Shown here: piece after piece, positions 19,201-26,846 of the stretch
Layout: the number at the start of each line of letters is the position of its first letter
How positions within the stretch are numbered: the stretch's first letter is position 1
Source: Thiorhodococcus minor
GTDB lineage: Bacteria > Pseudomonadota > Gammaproteobacteria > Chromatiales > Chromatiaceae
Assembly: GCF_010820565.1 (NCBI RefSeq)
Contig: NZ_JAAIJQ010000004.1
Span: 62,001-126,000 of the forward strand
DNA length: 64,000 bases
Direction: 5' to 3'
The notes under the pieces: generated by a model
Seen by the model: only the letters and a program-made list of their open reading frames with translations
The model's database searches: none
What the model was told of the DNA's origin: nothing
Made by a program: the position numbers and the translations under genes

Positions 19201-20157
19201 GCCTTCATGTTCGCATTCGGCATGGGGGGCGAGTTCACCGCGACCTCGATGATCGGCTGGATCGCGCTTGCCGGCATCATCGTGCGTAATTCGATCCTGC
19301 TGGTCGACTTCGCCATTCATGAGATCCAGAAGGGCGTTCCGGTTGCCGAATCCATGATCCGCGCGTGCAAGATTCGGACGCGTCCCATTCTCATTACCGC
19401 GCTTGCCTTGGTGGCTGGCTCCAGTGTCATCATCACGGACCCCATCTTCCAAGGGATGGCCATCTCGCTGCTGTCCGGGGTGCTGGTCTCGACCATGCTG
19501 ACCCTGATCGTGATCCCGCTCGGCTGCGTGGCCGCGAAAGAGGATATGTGCAAGGTCGCCGCGGCCAGCATGCCTGCGGGTGGCGCTCTGCCTTGTCGCC
19601 TGGAGGTGGAGAGCGTTGGCGGGAAGCGGAAGCCTGAGACAAAGAAGAAGAGCAGCGGCATTGCATACCGCGCCTGGGGAATCCTGGTCGAGACCGTCGT
19701 TTTGTCCTTCTATGCCGTGCGCGGGATCTTTCTGCTGCTCTTCGATTACCTCAAGGGCCTGAAGAAGACCAAGAAGCCTGCCAAGTCCGGTCAGCGGCCC
19801 GCGGCCATGAGCGCAGTCCAGAGCGCGGCCGTCGCCGTGCCGCGCCCGCAACAGCAGCGCGCACCGGCAGAGGCCAAGGCCGCTACTCAGGGATCCGGAG
19901 ATGACGACCAGCCAAGGCCGGCGTCGGCGCCCAGGACGGCACCCAAGAAGTCCGCGAGCAAGAAGACGGCGACGAAGAAAGCCGCGACCAAGAAGACAGC
20001 GACCAAGAAGAAGGCCGCGAGGTTGGGCGCTGGAACGGCAACTGGGACTTCTCGTGCGAAGACGACTCAGCAGCCAGTAGCCAAGAAGGCGGCGCGCAGG
20101 GGGATCCGTCTCAAGGATGTGGAGACGGGCTCTGATTCCGGGAGTGATGAGTCCTGA
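16225..20157 (+). CDS. RND transporter with a lysine/alanine-rich C-terminal tail
   Basis: A 1310-residue RND superfamily permease of the AcrB/MexF kind. Twelve membrane helices and the two large periplasmic loops occupy about residues 30-1100. The TM4 proton-relay region is visible as SIGILVDDAIVVVENIYRRW, with the paired aspartates. After the usual end, about 210 extra residues follow: one more hydrophobic segment (about 1152-1176, ETVVLSFYAVRGIFLLL) and a disordered tail with SASKKTATKKAATKKTATKK-type repeats (about 1240-1270), like the C-terminal arms of histone H1. ATG at 16225 follows GGAT. The pump core is certain; the substrate is unknown. The tail is on the cytoplasmic side if the extra helix does not cross, otherwise periplasmic. 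Confidence 0.9.
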   Translation: MSQDLPSNAENSPTSSLSEEGLGIAGRTAKTFIRSPLSPLFYFAMLMMGLLGLFLTPRQEDPQISVPMIDIMVQYPGASAQQVTNLAVQPLERIMSEIPGIKHVYSASQRGQGLVTIEFEVGEEMGPSLVKVNDKLASNMDKIPPGVMPPLVKSKGIDDVPIVTLTLWSKDLDDDGTPDVDDAQLRLLAQDVLQALKQVKNTGNAFIVGGRREQVTIDVSPERLAGYRISLDQVAQTLKSANAEQTAGGVEVSGARFSVTTGAFLTGVEDISRLVVGTYNDVPVYMHDVARVSLGPEADASQMVSYYTGPAADVEERADGRPAVTIAVAKKELTNGVTVASAIIAQVEELRGSRIPNNVEVSITRNYGKTADDKVDELIFKLIVATFFVFVLVLVAFRALKPALVVMLVIPVVLFMTVFVAWIWGMTIDRVSLFALIFSIGILVDDAIVVVENIYRRWLEEGRTDDDTAVDAVREVGNPTILATFTVIAALLPMGFVSGMMGPYMEPIPKLGSVAMFISLFAAFVFTPYLAISKVLRPSMRYLTAAEKREHRGAERLERFFRRILTPLMEDPRKRRRFRLALWGTFLFTCSFFYFHWVAVKMLPLDNKPEFSVVIDMPEGTALPVTANLSHRMAERLKTIDEVTAVQLYAGTARPFDFNGMVRHYYLRSEPWQAELQVQLKDKTERARSSHEIAVEARGLLTPLEDAAGARIAVVEMPPGPPVLQSVVAEIYGPNTEVRRQFARDVTEIFEQAESTRDVDNYLRDPFDYWRFSVDTEKAVRRGISVDTINRNLSMALGGTPLGDIKQQTGRQSGHEPIRIMLQVPLAERSQIQRLGDLPIQSTFGYTVPLSELGEFQRAPEEDIIFHKDLRPVEYVVADVGGRLAAPVYAMFQIQDLMADYVAPEGSRPAEGSAFSDAFNWLGPPADDSQPAWEWGGEWTVTYETFRDMGAAFMVALLLIYILVVWEFGNFRIPLIIMAPIPLTLLGIIPAHAFMFAFGMGGEFTATSMIGWIALAGIIVRNSILLVDFAIHEIQKGVPVAESMIRACKIRTRPILITALALVAGSSVIITDPIFQGMAISLLSGVLVSTMLTLIVIPLGCVAAKEDMCKVAAASMPAGGALPCRLEVESVGGKRKPETKKKSSGIAYRAWGILVETVVLSFYAVRGIFLLLFDYLKGLKKTKKPAKSGQRPAAMSAVQSAAVAVPRPQQQRAPAEAKAATQGSGDDDQPRPASAPRTAPKKSASKKTATKKAATKKTATKKKAARLGAGTATGTSRAKTTQQPVAKKAARRGIRLKDVETGSDSGSDES

Positions 20158-20237
20158 GCGCCTTATCCTCTAGGGGAGTGCGCCTTTGTTGGGTTGTCGT
20201 GTCGTCGGGTCGGCTTCTGCGGCATGAGGGCGATCCG

Positions 20238-21014
20238 ATGCCCGGCCCGCAGGCTTGCCGGGCAGGCTCGCATCCGCAAAGGCACCGCGGCTGCGCCTTC
20301 GTCGGCATGGGGAGCGTGATTTTTCTGGTCTATGGCCTGCTGGGAACGGGCGTTTGCGCCGAATGGAGAGGCCAGCCTGGGTGGAGCCAGCCGACCGACA
20401 GGGAGCCTGCCTGGAGATCCCGACCGGATGAAGTCGCCCCGCATACCGCTGCGCCGTGGCGCGACGACCTGCGGGGGAGGGATTGGCAAGACGATGGCAC
20501 CGATGCCTATTCGGCGCCAGTGGACGGGCGCTATTCCGGTGGGCGATCCGCTCGCCCTTCATCGCCCTACGAAGCCGGGTTTGAGCGACCAGCCCTGGCT
20601 GGGCAGCCGGATTGGCGCATTGCACCGGATGCAGACTACGCAGATGCCATCTGGTCGCCAGGAGGACGGGCGGCGCGAGATCCTGAGATCGAGCTGGATT
20701 TGGGCGGGCTGCCCACCTATGGTGCGGCAAGTCGCCCGCAGGCGGGCTCTGCCGATTTCCGCTTCCGCCGCGATCCGGCGCTGCCCTCGGTGAGGTCGCC
20801 TGACAGGCCATGGGGAGAGCAATATCGCTTTCGCCCGCTCGAGCGCGGGGAGGGGCGTCGCGGCGCTGGCTCCGAGACACATTGGAGACCCTGGAAAAGC
20901 GACTCAGGGGATCTCCCGCCGGAGGGCGATCGGGGGCGGAGCAGCCTCTTCGATTCCATGTCCGGGAGTGCTGGCTCGCCACCGGATCCCTATTCTCCAT
21001 GGCGCCCCCGTTGA
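20238..21014 (+). CDS. Secreted Trp/Pro/Arg-rich protein of unknown function
   Basis: A 258-residue protein with a probable signal peptide: basic n-region (PQRHRGC), hydrophobic core VIFLVYGLLGTGVCA, then a mature part rich in Trp, Pro, Arg, Asp and Gly without predicted membrane helices. Repeated short motifs built on aromatic-Arg-Pro occur (EQYRFRPLERG, ETHWRPWKS, PYSPWRPR at the C-terminus). ATG at 20238 is preferred since GAGGGC precedes it at a normal distance; ATG at 20307 lacks one. The opposite strand also has a long open frame, but it has no signal peptide or domain, so the plus strand is chosen. No family recognised. It sits between the RND pump and a periplasmic DUF4412-like protein. 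Confidence 0.55.
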   Translation: MPGPQACRAGSHPQRHRGCAFVGMGSVIFLVYGLLGTGVCAEWRGQPGWSQPTDREPAWRSRPDEVAPHTAAPWRDDLRGRDWQDDGTDAYSAPVDGRYSGGRSARPSSPYEAGFERPALAGQPDWRIAPDADYADAIWSPGGRAARDPEIELDLGGLPTYGAASRPQAGSADFRFRRDPALPSVRSPDRPWGEQYRFRPLERGEGRRGAGSETHWRPWKSDSGDLPPEGDRGRSSLFDSMSGSAGSPPDPYSPWRPR

Positions 21015-21127
21015 TATTTTGTTTGACTTGGCACGGCGTTCACCCAGGCGCGCGGTCGGCGCGGCCGGGGCCGAAGGATCCACAGGAGTATTCATGACAA
21101 TGAGACCACACGAGGGGAATCGGTAGC

Positions 21128-21895
21128 ATGAGAATCCAGAAGCGACTGCAGTTGGCGGCGGTTTTGGGCGCGGCCTTGACGGTTTCGGCGCAGGCGGAGA
21201 TCGCCGGGACTCAGTTTTCGGCAGACATGGTCAGCCGCGGGCCGGATGGCCAGTCGACGACCGGGAAGATGTATGTCGGCGATGACCGGATGCGTGTCGA
21301 GATGTCGCAGCAGGGTCGCGACATGGTGCGCATCACCGACCAGAAGAATGGAATGGAATGGATCCTCTTCCCGGAGCAGAAGGGCTACATGGAGCGTGAG
21401 ATTCCCCAGGACGCGCGGAGCGACTCGCCGATGTCTCAGCTGTCGGCCGAGGCCAATCCGTGCGAAGGCGTCTCTGGTCTCGTTTGCCGTAAAGCCGGAC
21501 AAGAGGAAGTCGCCGGCCGGCCGGCGATCAAGTGGGAGATGAAGGTCGAGCGCGATGGTCAGACCGCGACTGGCGCACAGTGGATCGACGTGGAGCGCGG
21601 CCTGCCGCTGAAGTATCAGATGCCGAACGGTCAATCCATGGAGCTCGAGATGCTGGGCTCCGAGACCATCGATGGCCGGCCGGTCGAGAAGTGGCAGATG
21701 ACGACGACGGTTCCCAACAAGCAGCCGGTGCAGACCTTTCAGTGGTACGACCCCGAGCTGAAGCTGTCGGTGCGCGAGGAGTTTCCCGGCGGCTTCGTCC
21801 GCGAGCTGGACAACATTCGGGTCGGGGATCAGCCGGACGCACGCTTTCAGGTGCCCGAAGGCTACACGAAGATGGATCAGCCGCCGCAGCGCTGA
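21128..21895 (+). CDS. Periplasmic DUF4412-like protein
   Basis: A 255-residue exported protein. The signal peptide is clear: MRIQKRLQ, then LAAVLGAALTVSAQA and a likely cleavage before EIAGTQ. The mature part alternates beta strands in a pattern like DUF4412/LolA-type lipoprotein-carrier folds: FSADMVSR, GKMYVGDDRMRVEM, MVRITDQKNGMEWILFPEQK, then a second sheet with QWIDVERGLPLKY and KLSVREEFPGGFVRELDNI. Two cysteines (in ANPCEGVSGLVCRK) could form a disulfide. ATG at 21128 follows GAGGGG after about 10 bases. A role in handling outer-membrane or hydrophobic material is an inference from the fold only. Confidence 0.75.
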   Translation: MRIQKRLQLAAVLGAALTVSAQAEIAGTQFSADMVSRGPDGQSTTGKMYVGDDRMRVEMSQQGRDMVRITDQKNGMEWILFPEQKGYMEREIPQDARSDSPMSQLSAEANPCEGVSGLVCRKAGQEEVAGRPAIKWEMKVERDGQTATGAQWIDVERGLPLKYQMPNGQSMELEMLGSETIDGRPVEKWQMTTTVPNKQPVQTFQWYDPELKLSVREEFPGGFVRELDNIRVGDQPDARFQVPEGYTKMDQPPQR

Positions 21896-22044
21896 CGGAT
21901 GACCTTCGGGGCCTGTCTCGGTCTCTTCGCCCGTCGGGAAGTGTTGATGGACTCCTGGCGTGCGGAGAGCCGTGTGCCGTTGCAGGTCCGCCGATTCGAG
22001 AGCTTTGGTGCCTTGGCTTCCGCGGCTTGTATGGATAGCGCAAG

Positions 22045-22677
22045 ATGATCACGATCGTTGCCAGTCTCAAGGGCGGCTCGGGAAAGAGCACGCTGACCTT
22101 CAATTTGGCGGTCTGGCTCGCGATGGCGGAGGCCCGCGTCCTGCTGGTCGATGCGGATCCCCAGTGCACCTTGACCGATGTCGCCGCGGTGCGAAAGGAG
22201 GAGCGCTTCGATCCGATTCTCGAGGTGCGCGGGACCTCCGTGCTGAACGAAGGCCAGCTTCGCGATGCCGACGAGACCCTGGTGGACGTTGGCACCGCGG
22301 ATATGGAGAGCCTGAGGCGGGCAATCGCGCTCTGTGATCGTGTCGTCGTGCCAGTGCCGCCCTCGCAGGCCGATATCTGGTCGACGCAGCGCTTCATCAA
22401 ACTGATCTCGACGATCGAGCGGGACTCTCCGCCGGAGATCGTCGGTCTGATCAACCGTGGCGATACCCACCATGCGGTTCAGGAAACGAATGAGGCCGCG
22501 GCGGCCTTGGTCTCGCTTCCGGGGCTGAGATTCATCAAACCGAGACTGTCTCAGCGAACCGTGTTCAGACGCTCGTTCAGCGAAGGACTGGCCGTTTTCG
22601 AGCTGGAGCCCCGTGGCAAGGCGGCGCGCGAGCTCTTGTCCCTGACCGCGGCGCTCTACCCGCATCTTGTCGGTTAG
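22045..22677 (+). CDS. ParA/MinD-family ATPase
   Basis: A 210-residue orphan ParA-type ATPase. The deviant Walker A is KGGSGKST at residues 9-16 with the signature lysine, the A' block is VLLVDADPQCTLTDV, and the Walker B region is reduced (DETLVDVGTADMES, without the usual classical hydrophobic-DxP pattern). It continues with RVVVPVPPSQADIWS, typical of the family. Proteins of this class position cargo such as plasmids, chemoreceptor arrays, carboxysomes or pili. No ParB and no chromosome-partition context exists here. The next genes encode a Met-rich membrane protein and a 5'-nucleotidase on the same strand, suggesting the cargo may involve one of them; that is inference. Confidence 0.85.
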   Translation: MITIVASLKGGSGKSTLTFNLAVWLAMAEARVLLVDADPQCTLTDVAAVRKEERFDPILEVRGTSVLNEGQLRDADETLVDVGTADMESLRRAIALCDRVVVPVPPSQADIWSTQRFIKLISTIERDSPPEIVGLINRGDTHHAVQETNEAAAALVSLPGLRFIKPRLSQRTVFRRSFSEGLAVFELEPRGKAARELLSLTAALYPHLVG

Positions 22678-22863
22678 CCGTTGGCGACGTTCGGCGGGAT
22701 ACCCGGCGGTCTCGAGCCCGTCGGGATGTCGAGAGATGTTACGTTTCCAACTGCCTTGCTCGACTTGACCATTCTGTTAAGCTCCCAAGCAGCATCAGTC
22801 GCTTGGTCGTTTCGTCCAGCTGTACTGACAAACGATTCCAAAGATTAAGACGCAGACACGATC

Positions 22864-23394
22864 ATGCCGGACAACGAGAGTCTGAGCCCAGGGGGAGCGT
22901 CCCAGGGGCGTCCCGAGGACGATTCTTCGAGCATCGAGGGTGCGGATTCACAGGTCAATGCCTATGCCATCGATCGCCTCTCCCAGGCGTTCGAGACCAG
23001 CGCCAAGCGCTGGGAGCTGATCGTCTATCCGAGCCTGTTCGCCTTCATCATCCTGGCCGCCTATGGCTTCTACCTCGTTTTCAGTCTCGCCAAGGACGTC
23101 CACTATCTCGCGATCAGTGTCGACACCAACATGACCGTGATGGCGAGCAACATGCAGTCCATCTCGGACAACATGTCCCAGATGAGCTCCAACGTCAGGT
23201 CGCTGACCGTGAGCGTCGATTCCATGGCCCGCGACGTCAATGCCTTGGAGCCGATGCTGGCGAGCATGCAGCACATGGACCGCGCGATGCAGAGTATGAC
23301 CCTGTCGACGTCCTCGATGCGGCAAGATATGGCGGTGATGAATCAAAGCATCAGCCGTCCCATGCACTTCATGAATTGGTTCATGCCTTGGTAG
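22864..23394 (+). CDS. Single-pass membrane protein with Met/Ser/Asn-rich coiled coil
   Basis: A 176-residue protein: an acidic, disordered N-terminus (1-38), one membrane helix (about 56-77, LFAFIILAAYGFYLVFSL), then about 95 residues dominated by heptad-like Met, Ser and Asn repeats (NMTVMASNMQSISDNMSQM and so on). Roughly 13% of residues are methionine. The C-terminus ends in the aromatic MHFMNWFMPW. The predicted topology places the Met-rich coiled coil in the periplasm. Such proteins in related bacteria are sometimes mis-annotated as translation factors; there is no such domain here. The many methionines could bind copper or give a flexible interface. It lies between the ParA-like ATPase and the 5'-nucleotidase genes. 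Confidence 0.7.
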   Translation: MPDNESLSPGGASQGRPEDDSSSIEGADSQVNAYAIDRLSQAFETSAKRWELIVYPSLFAFIILAAYGFYLVFSLAKDVHYLAISVDTNMTVMASNMQSISDNMSQMSSNVRSLTVSVDSMARDVNALEPMLASMQHMDRAMQSMTLSTSSMRQDMAVMNQSISRPMHFMNWFMPW

Positions 23395-23454
23395 CCGATC
23401 GCTGCTTCCAGCTCGGAGCGGCCTCTGGCATGGCGCCGCAGCCTTGGCGATCTC

Positions 23455-24378
23455 ATGTCCGCTGACCTCAAGGAAGCCTCTCAGGCGGCGGTTCGGCTCA
23501 TCGTCGCCATCTCCTCCCGCGCCCTGTTCGATCTGACGGAATCCCATCGCATTTTCGAGGCGCAGGGCGTCCAGGCCTATCATGAGTACCAGGTCGCGCA
23601 CGAGGCCGAGATCCTCGAGCCTGGCGTGGCCTTTCCTCTCGTGCGCAAGCTGATGAATCTGAACGATTCGCTCGGAGACAGAGGCCGAGTCGAGGTCATC
23701 CTGCTGTCTCGCAACAGCTCCGACACCGGGCTGCGGGTGCTGACCTCGGCGCATCACCACGGTCTGGATATCTCCCGAGCGGCCTTCACGGGTGGTGCGA
23801 GTCCTTATCGCTATGTCTCGGCGTTCGGCGCGCATCTCTTTCTGTCGGCGGACCCCGATGACGTCCGCTTGGCGCTTGCCGCCGGCTGTGCCGCGGCGAC
23901 GGTGCTGCCGTCATCCGACGCCACGCCCGAGCACGACGACGACCAAGTCAGGATCGCTTTCGATGGCGATGCCGTGCTCTTTTCCGACGAGGCCGAGCGG
24001 CTCTATCGCGAGCAGGGGCTCGCCGTCTTCAATGAGCGTGAGTCCGCCGCCGCGCACGAGCCGTTGCGCGAAGGCCCCTTCAAGGGACTCTTGGTCGCCA
24101 TCCATCAGCTCCAGACGCTCTTTCCCGCCGATGCCTCGCCACTGCGAACGGCATTGGTCACGGCGCGCGGGGCACCTTCGCACGAGCGTGTGATTCGAAC
24201 GCTCAGGGCATGGGGCATCCGTATCGACGAGGCGCTGTTTCTCGGTGGGCTGAGCAAGGCGCGCTTTCTCGCCGCCTTCGACGCGGATATCTTCTTCGAC
24301 GATCAGACCCACCACTGCGATGCGGCCCGCATGCATGTCGCCACGGGGCACGTCCCGCACGGCGTGGCGAATCTCTAG
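23455..24378 (+). CDS. Cytosolic-type 5'-nucleotidase (PF06189 family)
   Basis: A 307-residue protein of the 5'-nucleotidase family that includes mammalian NT5C1A and many bacterial homologues; these dephosphorylate nucleoside monophosphates such as AMP. Characteristic segments seen are VAISSRALFDL near the start, EVILLSRNSSDTGLRV, HGLDISRAAFTGGASPYRYV, RIAFDGDAVLFSDEAE and the C-terminal LFLGGLSKARFLAAFDADIFFDDQ. There is no signal peptide, so it is cytoplasmic. ATG at 23455, 60 bp after the Met-rich membrane protein gene and on the same strand. Specificity cannot be read from the sequence. Confidence 0.85.
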   Translation: MSADLKEASQAAVRLIVAISSRALFDLTESHRIFEAQGVQAYHEYQVAHEAEILEPGVAFPLVRKLMNLNDSLGDRGRVEVILLSRNSSDTGLRVLTSAHHHGLDISRAAFTGGASPYRYVSAFGAHLFLSADPDDVRLALAAGCAAATVLPSSDATPEHDDDQVRIAFDGDAVLFSDEAERLYREQGLAVFNERESAAAHEPLREGPFKGLLVAIHQLQTLFPADASPLRTALVTARGAPSHERVIRTLRAWGIRIDEALFLGGLSKARFLAAFDADIFFDDQTHHCDAARMHVATGHVPHGVANL

Positions 24379-24531
24379 CGACAGATCCTGGAGGGACTTG
24401 CTCGCCGGCGCTGCTCATCGAAATGCTTCCGGCTGGCGTCTTGGATTCGCGATGGGCTTGGCGCGGGATCTGGAAAAGCGAATCCCCGGGTGTTGTAATT
24501 CCGAAAATTTGGACCTGGTAAATTGAGGTGA

Positions 24532-25251
24532 ATGGAGATGTGCTCGGAGATCAAGCTTGGACGTCGAGTTCAGTCGCATTTTCTGAATCGCTTGAGCCTG
24601 CTCTCGGCTTTGGCGCTTCTCGCGTCGCTGATGATGGGCTGTGAGAATCTGAGTCTGATCGACACGCCCGATAGCGGTCAGGGTCAGGCCGGGGTCGTCG
24701 CGAATCCTGCTGCGCCCGTGACTCCCGCGCCCACGAGCACGATCGCGGATGATGGCCTGGCTCCCGAAAGCTACCGGCTGAGACCTGGTGACATCGTCGC
24801 TGTCTCCGTCTGGCAGGAGCCCGGCTTGGAGCAGCTCGTCCTCGTGCGTCCGGATGGCGGCATCTCTTTCCCCTTGGCGGGCGACTTGAATGCTGCCGGC
24901 TTGACGGTTCGGGATCTCTCTGCGGCGTTGAAAGAGCGGCTGAAGAAGTACATCTCCGATCCCGTCGTTACGGTTACCCTTCAAGAGATTCCTGGAAACC
25001 GGATCTACGTCATTGGCCGCGTCAACAAGCCCGGGGATTTTCCTTTGGTCACTCGCGGCGTGACGGTCATGCAGGCACTCGCAATGGCGGGCGGACTGAC
25101 CCCCTTCGCCGATGAGAGCAAGATCAAGGTGCTGCGAAAGGTTGCCGGAACGGAGCGCTCCATCCCATTCGATTACAAGAAGGTCCGCAGGGGCCAGTCC
25201 CTGGAGCAGAATATCGCTCTCCAGGCCGGGGATGTCATCGTCGTGCCCTAG
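24532..25251 (+). CDS. Wza-type polysaccharide export lipoprotein
   Basis: A 239-residue outer-membrane polysaccharide export protein. The N-terminus is a lipoprotein signal: basic GRR, hydrophobic LSLLSALALLASLMM, and the lipobox ending at C37 (LMMGC). The Poly_export domain follows at about 78-150 (YRLRPGDIVAVSVWQEPGL, DGGISFPLAGDLNAAG), then an SLBB domain (NRIYVIGRVNKPGDFPL, VLRKVAGTERSI). It ends soon after, like the short Wza relatives of exosortase-linked EPS loci, without the C-terminal amphipathic barrel helix of E. coli Wza. ATG 24532 or the ATG at 24538 are both possible. The preceding 150 bp are AT-rich and probably hold the promoter. The next gene encodes an outer-membrane barrel. 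Confidence 0.88.
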   Translation: MEMCSEIKLGRRVQSHFLNRLSLLSALALLASLMMGCENLSLIDTPDSGQGQAGVVANPAAPVTPAPTSTIADDGLAPESYRLRPGDIVAVSVWQEPGLEQLVLVRPDGGISFPLAGDLNAAGLTVRDLSAALKERLKKYISDPVVTVTLQEIPGNRIYVIGRVNKPGDFPLVTRGVTVMQALAMAGGLTPFADESKIKVLRKVAGTERSIPFDYKKVRRGQSLEQNIALQAGDVIVVP

Positions 25252-25415
25252 GGTGTGATCTCATGCCCTGCGCTGCTAGGAGAGCCAGTCGCGAAGGGCC
25301 GTTTCGTCTGTTGGTGACTTGGGAGCGAGATGGCTGAGAGGCCACAGGGATCTGCCTGCCGCGCAAGGCGCAGGCAGGGCGAGCGCCCGAGCCAGAGGAG
25401 ATTCTCCGTTTGGTC

Positions 25416-26633
25416 ATGGAAATGAATGCTGTCCGACCCGCCAAGAGAGGCCTTCGCCGAAGCGCCATGCTTGGCCTGCTGATCCCCCTGTCGACATGGG
25501 TCCATGCCGAGCAATGGTACGTCGAGCCGCGGGCCTCGCTGCAGGCCTTCTACGATGACAACGTGCGATTGAGCGTCGCGAGTCCGGTCAGCTCGTCGGG
25601 TGGGACTGCGACCGGCGAAGTCGAGGCCGGTCGACGATCCGAGATCTCCGACATCGGCCTGAGCGCGAAAGTCATTGCGCGCCGTTATGCGGATGCCTCC
25701 GATCTGGATGAAACGGACTCGGCCCTTGGCTTTACGAGCGCTTATCAGTGGGGGCTCAGTCGTTTCGGGCTGGATGCGAGCTTCGATTATGACTCGACGC
25801 TGACGAGTGAGATCGCGACCTCTGGCCTGGTCCAGGTGAACAAGAGACGCGAGCGTGTGCTGGTGAGTCCGTCCTGGACTTACAATCTGGGCTCGAGGGC
25901 ACAAGCGAGGGCCGGGGCGAGCTATCAAGAAATCACTTACGAAGACGTGGAGCTGATTCCGCTATTCAACTACAGCTTCGCGACGGCGGATCTAACGCTC
26001 ACCTACGGCTTGAGCGAGCGGGCGACGCTGTTCGGACGGGCTAGCTACGCGAAGTACGACGCTGACCAAGTCGATACCACATCGGACAGCGTCGGCGCAG
26101 AAGTTGGCGCCAGCTATGCTTTGTCAGAGACCCTGGCGCTCACGACCTATGCGGGCTTGCGCAATACCAAGGCCGAGACGCCAACCTTGCTCGGGACCGA
26201 GGAAACGGAGAACTCCGGACCACTTTTCCAGCTGGAGCTGAAGAAGACTTTCGATCGAGGCCAGCTTCGAGTCTCGGCGGACCGTTCGGTTGTCCCCAGC
26301 AGCAGCGGAACCCTGTTGGATACGACGGCCTTGGCGGCCTCGGTGGATTACGAGCTCGCTCCGCGGTGGAAATTCCTATTCAGTGCGAGAGGCTATCGGA
26401 ATAGAACCCCTGATGGTGAGTCCTCGGGCTATGATCGAGACTATTTCTCATTCTCCCCGGGTATTCGACACAAACTGACCCGGTCCCTGTCGGTCGATTT
26501 GAGCTATCGCTATCGTTGGCAAGAGTACGACTCCAGGGACAAGGATGCGGTTTCGAATGCGGTCTTTCTCAGCCTGCGCTATTCGATGCCGCGTGATCCG
26601 CTGTCACGCTGGTCCGGGGTGAAGAGCCAGTAG
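25416..26633 (+). CDS. Outer-membrane beta-barrel protein of an exopolysaccharide locus
   Basis: A 405-residue protein with a signal peptide (basic RPAKRGLRRSA, hydrophobic MLGLLIPLSTWVHA, then EQWYVEP). The mature part is a succession of amphipathic beta strands with aromatic ends, such as YVEPRASLQAFYDDNV, ADLTLTYGLSERATLFG and LSVDLSYRYRWQEYDS, and closes with ALRYSM-like FLSLRYSMP. It resembles the BBP2/TIGR03016-type barrels found with PEP-CTERM/XrtA exopolysaccharide genes. The start is ATG 25416 or TTG 25410, the latter being better placed behind GAGGAG. It follows the Wza-type gene by about 160 bp. An export-pore or surface-attachment role is inferred from context. Confidence 0.8.
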   Translation: MEMNAVRPAKRGLRRSAMLGLLIPLSTWVHAEQWYVEPRASLQAFYDDNVRLSVASPVSSSGGTATGEVEAGRRSEISDIGLSAKVIARRYADASDLDETDSALGFTSAYQWGLSRFGLDASFDYDSTLTSEIATSGLVQVNKRRERVLVSPSWTYNLGSRAQARAGASYQEITYEDVELIPLFNYSFATADLTLTYGLSERATLFGRASYAKYDADQVDTTSDSVGAEVGASYALSETLALTTYAGLRNTKAETPTLLGTEETENSGPLFQLELKKTFDRGQLRVSADRSVVPSSSGTLLDTTALAASVDYELAPRWKFLFSARGYRNRTPDGESSGYDRDYFSFSPGIRHKLTRSLSVDLSYRYRWQEYDSRDKDAVSNAVFLSLRYSMPRDPLSRWSGVKSQ

Positions 26634-26846
26634 GGGGCTCGCCTTCCGTGGCGTCCGGCGCTTTGAGCCTGACGCTAGCCGTCGGGCCGCGAAGGGCTCG
26701 GGAAGGGCGAGGGATTTCAGGGCGTCGTCGACGGGACTTGCTCATCCAGGGGGGCTGCAGATCGGCCAAGGACTTGCCTTCCCGCGCGCCCTTGACGCCA
26801 CGCCGTTCTCGCTCGAATCGCGGATGCTTGGCTGAGTCGAGCTTGC

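Noticed and set aside
20170-21000. Minus-strand frame opposite the Trp/Pro/Arg-rich secreted protein
   Set aside because: It lacks a signal peptide and domain, and has no ribosome binding site. The plus frame has both a signal peptide and a ribosome binding site, though it is still only moderately supported.
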